A stretch of 40,037 nucleotides of DNA from CAZZKG01 sp964654825. GTDB taxonomy: Bacteria > Gemmatimonadota > CAZMKB01. Shown here piece by piece: positions 33,471 to 40,037 of the stretch (position 1 is its first letter; the number at the start of each line of letters is the position of its first letter). The stretch is from the NCBI GenBank assembly GCA_964654825.1, contig CAZZKG010000032.1, positions 1 to 40,037 on the forward strand. The letters are read 5' to 3'. The position numbers and the translations under genes were made by a program. Under the pieces are notes generated by a model. The model worked only from the letters and a program-made list of their open reading frames with translations. It was not told where the DNA came from and ran no database searches.

Positions 33471-34859
33471 ATGAATAAGGCGACGAAGGTACTGATTATC
33501 GGCCTCGATTGTGTAACACCACAGCTCCTTTTCGACAGGTGGCTCGATGAACTCCCCAATGTGAAAAAGCTCATCGGTTCAGGTTCTCACGGACTGCTGG
33601 AGAGCTGCATCCCTGCGATCACCTGTCCCGCCTGGATGTCGATGGTCACCAGCAAAAGCCCGGGCAAGCTCGGCGTGTACGGTTTCCGTAACAGGAAAAA
33701 CTACAGCTATGACGAGATGTTCTTCGCAAACTCGTTCGCAATCAGGGAAGACAAGGTCTGGGACATTCTGGGGAAAGCGGGGAAAGAAGTGGTGATTGTC
33801 GGTGTACCACAGACCTATCCTCCAAAACCGGTCAATGGCTGTCTCATCTCAGGCTTCCTGACTCCTGACACGAGTTCACCGTTCACCTACCCCGAATCAC
33901 TCAGGGAGGAAGTGTTGTCTGTCGTGGATGACTACATTCTTGACGTGCGTGACTACAGGACCGACGACAAGGATTACCTCATCACTCAGATCCAGAAGAT
34001 GACCGAGACGCATTTCAAAGTTATCAAACACCTCCTGGCCAACAAGCCCTGGGATTTCTTCATGTTCGTTGAGATAGGTCCAGACCGAGTCCACCACGGG
34101 TTGTGGAAGTATTTCGACCCAGAGCACATGAAATATGAGGACAACTCCGGATATCACAAAGCCGTACTCGATTATTACAAATATCTGGATCACGAGATCG
34201 GACAGATCCTAGACATTGTCGGTGATGAAGTTGCGGTGATCATCGTCTCCGATCACGGTGCAAAAAGGATGGACGGTGGTATCTGTATCAATGACTGGCT
34301 GACCAGGGAGGGTTATCTCAAATTGAAGTCGGTCCCCGATGGCATCAAGCCATTCAGCAATGATCTCGTCGACTGGGAAAATACTACGGCATGGGGATCC
34401 GGCGGTTACTACGGGAGACTCTTCTTGAATGTGAAGGGAAGAGAGCCGAGAGGAATGATCGAACCGAGCTCATATGAAAAGGTGCGGACGGAGATCATCG
34501 AAAAACTCGAGAACCTCCCCGACCACACAGGGAAGGATATCGGCACCAGGGTGTTCAGACCTGAGGACATCTATCCTGTCGCAAACGGTGTCTCCCCCGA
34601 TCTCATCATCTATTTTGGTGACCTGTTCTGGCGATCGATCGGGACTGTCGGGAATCCTGATATCTACACATTCGAAAATGATACCGGCCCGGATGACGCC
34701 AATCATGCACAGCACGGCATTCTCATCATGCACAACACGGGAGACGAGACCGGTCCACGGACGATTTCAGGTGCGCACATCATGGATATTGCCCCCACGA
34801 CCCTCGAGATCATGGGTGTTGACGTCCCATCCGACATGAAAGGGAAGATACTGATATAA
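33471..34859 (+). CDS. alkaline-phosphatase-superfamily phosphodiesterase, short and untailed (paralogue C)
   Basis: A 462-residue soluble paralogue of A and B, about 100 residues shorter: KVLIIGLDCVTP (Asp13), nucleophile Thr51 in IPAITCPAW, TSKSPGKLGVYGF, QTYPPK, EIGPDRVHHGLWKYFD, VSDHGAKRMDGGICINDWL, and a late His in NHAQHG. It ends in DVPSDMKGKILI directly after the fold and lacks the RLxxLGY tail. The tail is found instead on the kinase encoded 11 bp downstream, as if the pair shares one tail. AGGAG precedes the ATG. The substrate is unknown. Confidence 0.86.
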   Translation: MNKATKVLIIGLDCVTPQLLFDRWLDELPNVKKLIGSGSHGLLESCIPAITCPAWMSMVTSKSPGKLGVYGFRNRKNYSYDEMFFANSFAIREDKVWDILGKAGKEVVIVGVPQTYPPKPVNGCLISGFLTPDTSSPFTYPESLREEVLSVVDDYILDVRDYRTDDKDYLITQIQKMTETHFKVIKHLLANKPWDFFMFVEIGPDRVHHGLWKYFDPEHMKYEDNSGYHKAVLDYYKYLDHEIGQILDIVGDEVAVIIVSDHGAKRMDGGICINDWLTREGYLKLKSVPDGIKPFSNDLVDWENTTAWGSGGYYGRLFLNVKGREPRGMIEPSSYEKVRTEIIEKLENLPDHTGKDIGTRVFRPEDIYPVANGVSPDLIIYFGDLFWRSIGTVGNPDIYTFENDTGPDDANHAQHGILIMHNTGDETGPRTISGAHIMDIAPTTLEIMGVDVPSDMKGKILI

Positions 34860-34870
34860 GGAGGTTATAG

Positions 34871-35476
34871 ATGAAAGGGTTCACCATATGGTTTACGGGT
34901 CTCTCCGGTTCCGGCAAAACCACTATTTCCAGGCTCGTAGCCGGCGAGATAGAGAAAAGGGGAGGGAAAACCATCCTGATCGATGGTGAAGAAATGAGGA
35001 TGGGGTTTGATGATGGTCTCGGATTCGGGAAGGATGACAGATTATCTCAGGCAAAACGCCTCACCTTTATCGCGGGAAAACTCGCGAGAAACGGAATCAT
35101 CACCATCACTGCCTCGGTTTCACCTGTCAGGAGTTATCGGGATGATGCTAGAAAAAAACTCGGGGACTTCGTCGAAGTCTACCTGAAATGCACACCTCGG
35201 ATCTGTGCTTCGCGTGAGGAGAAGGGATTGTACGAGAAATACGAGAAGGGTGAGATCGCCAATCTTGCGGGTTGCGACCTGGATTACGAAGAACCGGAAT
35301 CAGCCGAAGTCGTCTGTGACACTTCCAAACTAGACGCCGAGGAATCTGCTCAGAAAACAATCAAGAAACTCGAGATGCTCGGCCTCCTTCCGGTTGCCGA
35401 GATCGATGACGGATACTCCGAAGAAGAGGAAAAGAAGGTCGAAGACAGACTGAGAAGTCTCGGGTACATCGAGTGA
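34871..35476 (+). CDS. adenylylsulfate-kinase-like protein with shared C-terminal tail
   Basis: A 201-residue P-loop kinase related to CysC (APS + ATP to PAPS). Marks: FTGLSGSGKTT Walker A (8-18), DGEEMR, GLGFGKDDR, ASVSPVRSYRDDAR, VYLKCTPRICASREEKGLYEKYEKGEIANLAG. The APS-site motif DRxxNxRR of CysC reads DRLSQAKR here, with Asn and one Arg changed, so the substrate may be APS or another phosphoacceptor. A ~25-residue acidic extension, ending YSEEEEKKVEDRLRSLGYIE, is not part of the CysC fold and matches the tail of the phosphodiesterases. No sulfurylase or sulfotransferase is in the window. AAGGAGG precedes the ATG. It lies 11 bp after paralogue C and 10 bp before kptA. Confidence 0.86.
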   Translation: MKGFTIWFTGLSGSGKTTISRLVAGEIEKRGGKTILIDGEEMRMGFDDGLGFGKDDRLSQAKRLTFIAGKLARNGIITITASVSPVRSYRDDARKKLGDFVEVYLKCTPRICASREEKGLYEKYEKGEIANLAGCDLDYEEPESAEVVCDTSKLDAEESAQKTIKKLEMLGLLPVAEIDDGYSEEEEKKVEDRLRSLGYIE

Positions 35477-35486
35477 GGAGCCAGCT

Positions 35487-36116
35487 TTGAACAGAGGACA
35501 CAGGAACAGACGGATAAGAAACGACGCGAGAAATCACTCGACATCTCACGGAGATGATCACATCGACTCCATAGACAGGAGCCTGTCGAAATTCATGAGC
35601 CTTATTCTCCGCCACCAGCCCGAGCAATTCGGACTGACACTCGACAGCAGGGGCTTCATATCCATAAGCAGTCTCGTTGAAGCCATGCAGACGAGAAAAT
35701 CTTGGATAACCGAAGAAGATATCCGCAGAATAGCGGAGACGAGCGAGAAACAGAGATTTGAGATAATCGGATCAATGATCAGAGCACGGTACGGTCACAG
35801 TATTCCGGTATCCTTCGATGAGGACGAGGTCGTACCTCCCGAAAATCTCTTTCACGGAAGCTCACGTGCGGCAATCGAATCGGTGCGGATCGATGGGCTC
35901 AAGGGAATGGACAGACAATATGTTCACCTGTCCGTCGACGAAGCGGAAGCTCACCAGGTGGGGCTTCGACACGATCCCAGAGCCGTCGTCCTCACCATCA
36001 AAGCTCTCGAGGCGCATGAACAGGGATACACCTTCTACCGGACCGGCCCTCTCTTTATGACCAGGCAGGTTCCTCCGCAATTCATCATTTTCCCCGAAGA
36101 AATCGAACAGGAATAA
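35487..36116 (+). CDS. kptA: RNA 2'-phosphotransferase KptA/Tpt1
   Basis: A 209-residue protein of the Tpt1/KptA family, which transfers an internal RNA 2'-phosphate to NAD+, releasing ADP-ribose 1'',2''-cyclic phosphate and nicotinamide. N-terminal winged-helix lobe: LSKFMSLILRHQPEQFGLTLDSRGF, SEKQRFEI, IRARYGHS. C-terminal NAD lobe: LFHGSS, YVHLSVDEAEAHQVGLRH and a final FYRTGPLFMTRQVPPQFI. The conserved Arg-His-Arg-Arg-type residues are visible. A ~30-residue basic N-terminal extension may bind RNA. TTG 35487 is the start, supported by GAGGAG 6 bases upstream. It is 10 bp after the kinase gene, and its stop abuts the stop of the convergent peptidase gene with no base between. Confidence 0.92.
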   Translation: MNRGHRNRRIRNDARNHSTSHGDDHIDSIDRSLSKFMSLILRHQPEQFGLTLDSRGFISISSLVEAMQTRKSWITEEDIRRIAETSEKQRFEIIGSMIRARYGHSIPVSFDEDEVVPPENLFHGSSRAAIESVRIDGLKGMDRQYVHLSVDEAEAHQVGLRHDPRAVVLTIKALEAHEQGYTFYRTGPLFMTRQVPPQFIIFPEEIEQE

Positions 36117-38186
36117 TCAATCCATCTCAAGCGGGACCTCTTCGTGAGGTGGCACTATCCGGCAGGTTCCTTCGAAGGGAATGTGATCCGCTGCCGTGAC
36201 CGTCACATCCATCCTGCCGTGGGTAGATGGATGTACCGGTAGAGTCGCGAGTCCCGAAGTGTCGGTCAGTGCTACTTTGTAGACCTCTCCCTTTTTCATC
36301 ACACAGATCCGGGCCCCTTCCAGGGGTTCACCACTGCTCCACACTTCCACAACCAACTCCTGGTTCCCGATGGGGAGGTGGTCAGCACATGAGACATCGA
36401 GATCGACCGGTGTGTTGAGCCAGATCGGCATCTCAGGTTCGCCCAGAAGGTTGAAGGTCCACTCACAGTGCCTTTTCAAACCCATGTCCCACCCGCCCTG
36501 CGGGAAATGATGTTTATCCCAGGTAATGGCTTTCCCGAGGTTGTTCTGGCCATACTGGAAGATACCACGCCACCAGTCTCTGTCGAGCTGACATGAGAGC
36601 CCCTCGGTATTGCCAATGTAATACCAGCCGGACCGGGTGTTCCCGTTGTATGCCACGCCGGCCTGGCCGGGATTGTAGATGACGAAATGCTCGGCGATAC
36701 AGTCGTTCTGGTCCATGGCATTGGGCCAGCAGCCCATAGACACCAGGATCGATGTTCTGTCGTCATTATTCAGAAAAGCTACATCCCAGTTTGATAAGAG
36801 CCAGCCGTGATTGACACTGCCCACACCCATCACGGTAGAACCGCAGTGATCGGCATGATTCACCAGATTCTGGCCGGCCTCGAGAGCGTCATTTGCGTCG
36901 TGGTAATGGTTGCCTGTGTCACTGTCATACACTTTAGTCACGTTGAAATAATCGGGCAGATAACCATCTATTACTTCCTTGAGGTTCTCACACGGTGTGG
37001 AAGAGTCGAGGTCGAACCCCAAAAGCAGTACATTAACAGGGTAGTCGGTGCGGGGGGGATCCTTCTCATATTTGAGTACCTTGTCCACGAAAATCGTTAC
37101 CTCGTCGACGGACTCGACGGGCGCTCTCCCAACGAACACTTCATGTGTCCAGTCGCCGTCATAATCGGAATAGTATTGATCACTCGGACACTCTTCGCTC
37201 TGATACAGTCTGTACACAAACGGCACGGAACTGTGTTCGCCGCCCATGAGAAAATACATCGTCCCCCAGTGGGAACTAGCGTCCATGACGAACTGCCTGA
37301 TCTTCAGCGTGTCTCCGGGCCCCTCGTAATTTCTGTATATCCAGCCGGGAGTCACTACGGTGTCACGCACACCCTTCTTCGTGTGCCAGTCAACAAGCGG
37401 TATAAATGCCTCGGCGTACTCCAGCGTCGTGATGATCACGTGATCGTACTCACCGGACGGAAGCCGGCTCGACCTCTCTCCCGGGGGAGGACTCAGCTCC
37501 ACATCATCCGGGTTCATCACCATCGATTTCAACATCTCCTCATACGTCCGGCGCTGAAAATCGGTGAATCGGTCATAGCTCTCACCGGCAGGACTGGCCG
37601 AATTAGCCATCACTCTACACGATACAACCACCTCAACCATCTCGTGCAGTACCAGACGCCTCTCCGCGGGAACGTATCGGAGCGGATACAACCTGATGTG
37701 GGCGATCTGTTGACCCGCGAGGTCGCTCTGGTTATCCAGCACAACCAGCTCACCCGGAAACATCCGTCTCGACCCGTATATCACCTCATCGGGACCGATC
37801 GTGAGTCCACTGAACTTCTCCGAAGTCCTCCGCGGCGGCTGCCCCGGCATCACCCGGTAAAGACCCGGTATATCTATCGTCTCAAGAGGCCTGGCCTCGA
37901 CCCTCACCACCTCGGTCCCTGCCGGAATAGCCACGCTCAGACTCTTCTCCGGCATAACCGGCTTCCCCGGCTCCGAGTAAACGCTCCCATCCCGCAGGCT
38001 AAAGAGATCATAGTCCCCCACCATCTCTCTGACAAGGTCCCCTTCCAGGAATTTGACCGTGAACCGAACCTCGTGAGTAATATCATCTCCGGGATTCGCC
38101 GGCACTCCGGCCCGTAGAGGATTGATCATAATGAGGAAAAAGAACCAGGAAACGACAGATAATTTCATACAGCTGATTGTGTTCAC
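36117..38186 (-). CDS. secreted C25 (gingipain-like) cysteine peptidase
   Basis: A 689-residue exported protein: signal peptide (about 1-26), gingipain propeptide-like region (about 35-230, with PGKPVMPEKSLSVAIPAG), C25 catalytic domain (about 245-590) with YDHVIITTLEYAEAFIPLVDWHTKKG, KIRQFVMD, VFVGRAPVES, catalytic His447 in HADHCGS and Cys486 in VSMGCWPNAMD. A C-terminal Ig-like domain (about 595-689, VDLDVSCADHLPIG) follows. There is no FlgD-like sorting domain, so secretion by type 9 is not evident. GTG 38186 has GGGAG 6 bases upstream; an ATG at 38168 would shorten the signal peptide by six residues but has no such site. Gene-end touches the kptA stop. It probably degrades external protein, together with the S8 and S9 enzymes. 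Confidence 0.9.
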   Translation of the reverse strand: MNTISCMKLSVVSWFFFLIMINPLRAGVPANPGDDITHEVRFTVKFLEGDLVREMVGDYDLFSLRDGSVYSEPGKPVMPEKSLSVAIPAGTEVVRVEARPLETIDIPGLYRVMPGQPPRRTSEKFSGLTIGPDEVIYGSRRMFPGELVVLDNQSDLAGQQIAHIRLYPLRYVPAERRLVLHEMVEVVVSCRVMANSASPAGESYDRFTDFQRRTYEEMLKSMVMNPDDVELSPPPGERSSRLPSGEYDHVIITTLEYAEAFIPLVDWHTKKGVRDTVVTPGWIYRNYEGPGDTLKIRQFVMDASSHWGTMYFLMGGEHSSVPFVYRLYQSEECPSDQYYSDYDGDWTHEVFVGRAPVESVDEVTIFVDKVLKYEKDPPRTDYPVNVLLLGFDLDSSTPCENLKEVIDGYLPDYFNVTKVYDSDTGNHYHDANDALEAGQNLVNHADHCGSTVMGVGSVNHGWLLSNWDVAFLNNDDRTSILVSMGCWPNAMDQNDCIAEHFVIYNPGQAGVAYNGNTRSGWYYIGNTEGLSCQLDRDWWRGIFQYGQNNLGKAITWDKHHFPQGGWDMGLKRHCEWTFNLLGEPEMPIWLNTPVDLDVSCADHLPIGNQELVVEVWSSGEPLEGARICVMKKGEVYKVALTDTSGLATLPVHPSTHGRMDVTVTAADHIPFEGTCRIVPPHEEVPLEMD

Positions 38187-38401
38187 AGGTTTCTCCCGGT
38201 GAGTGTTGGTTTGCGACTATTGTTCATATGAAACTTTTGAAAAAACTCCTTCTTCATCCCGCTATATTAGCACAAACACCGGTAATTCGTCAAGCGGCGT
38301 TCGATAATGCCATTGACCATCCCGGGCTGCTATTGCATTATTTGAAGAAAGGCATCTCAGATATAGTATCCACCGGAGCCCCAGGCGAGGAGGGTGATAA
38401 C

Positions 38402-39826
38402 ATGGAATATGGACAGATCAACGAGCCGGTTCTCCAGACCCTTAAAGAGGCAGTCGGTGAGAAGAATTTTTTCGTAGCAGAAGCTATCAGTGAAGACTAC
38501 ACACATGATGAATTCTCGCTGCGGGAGATCGCCAGGATGCCGACGGTCTTGGTGAAGCCGGAGACTACGGAATCCGTTTCTGCGGTACTCCGCATAGCCC
38601 AGGAGAACCGTATCCCTGTAACTCCGCGCGGTGGTGGGACGGGTCTCTGCGGTGGTTGTATACCTCTGTTCGGAGGGATCCTCCTCTCACTCGAAAAACT
38701 TGCCGCCGTCGAGGAAACCGACACCGACAATATGATGATCACGTGCCAGGGAGGAGTGAGGCTGTCCGACCTCTACGCCGAATCCGAAAAAGCCGGACTT
38801 TTCTTCCCGCCGCATCCCGGTGATGAGAACGCGATGGTCGGCGGTGTGATCTCGACCAACGCCGGCGGTTCCCGCGCGGTCAAGTACGGTGTCGTCAGAA
38901 ATTTCGTGAGGGGAATGGAGGTCGTTCTTCCCGGTGGTGATATTTTGAAGATCGGCGGGAAGATGAGCAAGACCTCATCCGGATACAACCTCCTCCACCT
39001 GTTCACCGGCTCCGAAGGAACACTCGGGGTCATCACCAGGGCGACGATTGCACTCATGGCACCCCCTGGAGCAGTAGAAACACTCATCGCGCCTTTCTCT
39101 TCTGCCCGGGAAGCTGTCAGAGCCGTCTTGCAGATAATGAACCGTGGAGTCATTCCGATGGCTCTGGAACTCCTCGAAGGCAAATCGATCAGGCTTCTCG
39201 AAGACAAACTCGATATGAGATGGCCGGGCTCGGAGGGGGAATTTTTTCTCATGGCCATCCTGGACGGCCCTGACCAGGCATCAATTGATCAATCAATGGG
39301 AAAGACTGCCGAAATTTGTGCCGAGTATGGTTCGATGAACATTCTCGTTGCCGATTCAGCGGTGAAGCAGCGGGAAGTCCTCCACATGCGGAGCATGCTG
39401 TACGAGGGTATCAAACCTTACACAGTGGAGACACTCGACATTTCCCTCCCGAGAAGTGAGCTTGCCGACCACGTCGAACGGGTTACTGCGTTGTCACACG
39501 AATATGATATCTGGGTGCCCACATACGGACACGCGGCGGACGGCAATCTCCACTCGCACATAACGAAGGTCCGGTTCGAGGGAAACCACCCCGAGCATCT
39601 CGATGAGACAGAATGGAAACCCAGCTACGAACGAGTGAGGGATGAGATCCACAGAGATGCCATTGATCGTGGAGGTGTCGTATCGGGCGAACACGGCATC
39701 GGTCTCGTGAAGAAGAAGTATCTGAAATCTTTTCTCGGTGAGAGACAGATCGAGATCATGCGAGGGATCAAGCGGGCCTTCGATCCTCACTCCATCCTCA
39801 ATCCGGGTAAGATATTCGACGCGTAG
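38402..39826 (+). CDS. FAD-linked oxidase, GlcD/lactate dehydrogenase type
   Basis: A 474-residue flavoprotein of the GlcD/D-lactate dehydrogenase (VAO) family that oxidises 2-hydroxy acids such as glycolate or D-lactate. FAD-binding half: VLVKPETTESVSAVL, PVTPRGGGTGLCGGCIP, FFPPHPGDENAMVGGVISTNAGGSRAVKYG, TGSEGTLGVIT. C-terminal half: YGHAADGNLHSHI and GGVVSGEHGIGLVKKKYL (metal and substrate site) ending FDPHSILNPGKIF. ATG 38402 has GAGGAGG at ideal spacing. The frame stays open upstream to an ATG at 38228 (58 extra residues, no ribosome binding site), so an N-terminal extension is possible. No glcE or glcF partner is seen before the window ends. Confidence 0.92.
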   Translation: MEYGQINEPVLQTLKEAVGEKNFFVAEAISEDYTHDEFSLREIARMPTVLVKPETTESVSAVLRIAQENRIPVTPRGGGTGLCGGCIPLFGGILLSLEKLAAVEETDTDNMMITCQGGVRLSDLYAESEKAGLFFPPHPGDENAMVGGVISTNAGGSRAVKYGVVRNFVRGMEVVLPGGDILKIGGKMSKTSSGYNLLHLFTGSEGTLGVITRATIALMAPPGAVETLIAPFSSAREAVRAVLQIMNRGVIPMALELLEGKSIRLLEDKLDMRWPGSEGEFFLMAILDGPDQASIDQSMGKTAEICAEYGSMNILVADSAVKQREVLHMRSMLYEGIKPYTVETLDISLPRSELADHVERVTALSHEYDIWVPTYGHAADGNLHSHITKVRFEGNHPEHLDETEWKPSYERVRDEIHRDAIDRGGVVSGEHGIGLVKKKYLKSFLGERQIEIMRGIKRAFDPHSILNPGKIFDA

Positions 39827-40037
39827 CATCAACCAAAAAGGTTTGCATTGCCACTTCACCCGTGAGCCGGTGCTTGTTCAGTTAAATGTTGTTCTTCTAC
39901 GCCGCCAGCCTTCGAATGTCAAGTATATGACGGTGATTATTGACTCTCACCAGAGCACACAATAAGATAACGGGCCGAGCAGTAAATATTTCCCGGAATG
40001 ACAGCCTTCTCGAAACGATTCCTGCCTGCATCGCGGG
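39827..40037. other. non-coding right edge
   Basis: Nothing supported: no clear gene start and no strong hairpin to the end of the window. Confidence 0.5.

Noticed and set aside
36807..38117. Long plus-strand open frame opposite the C25 peptidase
   Set aside because: It is fully antisense to a gene with intact catalytic motifs and signal peptide; its translation is His/Arg/Val-rich without domains.

Overview
The window (about 40 kb, moderately GC-rich, one 100-base N gap) reads as a scaffold from an uncultured bacterium of the FCB superphylum or a close relative, of the Krumholzibacteriota/Eisenbacteria/Latescibacteria kind. The phylum is an inference. It rests on FlgD-like C-terminal sorting domains on secreted proteins (left edge and 22705-24207), a C25 gingipain-like peptidase, other large secreted peptidases (S8, S9) and a secreted lipoprotein. 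No rRNA or tRNA gene, IS transposase or CRISPR array was recognised.

Layout. 1-7927 is an exported-protein region: the 3' end of a secreted protein interrupted by a TGA codon, a lipoprotein, an S8 subtilase, an assembly gap, a dipeptidyl-peptidase-IV-like S9 peptidase and a cysteine-rich secreted protein of unknown function. 7928-8300 is non-coding and holds a 65-nt palindrome. A WrbA-type flavoprotein follows (8301-8948). 9053-21649 is a long minus-strand block of mainly housekeeping genes: AIR-synthase-like protein, agmatinase-family ureohydrolase, RarA, a conserved unknown, a 27-residue mini-ORF, a membrane HD-GYP protein, a radical SAM/B12-binding protein, a histidine phosphatase, HflX, a DUF2520 protein, a DUF2007 protein, PdxJ and a POT-family transporter. 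Many neighbours are spaced by under 25 bp or overlap. 21883-24911 holds a Yip1-like membrane protein, a secreted haem-binding ethylbenzene-dehydrogenase-like protein and about 700 bp of AT-rich non-coding DNA.

24912-36116 is the most distinctive part, a nine-gene plus-strand cluster. It contains three paralogous soluble alkaline-phosphatase-superfamily phosphodiesterases, a membrane-anchored sulfatase-fold protein with Thr in place of the Cys/Ser of sulfatases, a flippase-like (LPG synthase TM / UPF0104) membrane protein with an unusual insert, a GT2 and a GT4 glycosyltransferase, an adenylylsulfate-kinase-like protein and a KptA/Tpt1 RNA 2'-phosphotransferase. Four of these proteins, including the unrelated kinase, end in nearly the same short tail, RLxxLGY(I/V/L)(E/D). 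I infer a co-functioning envelope glycan or glycolipid modification system in which the tail is a shared docking or sorting signal. The function is not proven by sequence. The window ends with a convergent C25 peptidase and a GlcD-type FAD oxidase.
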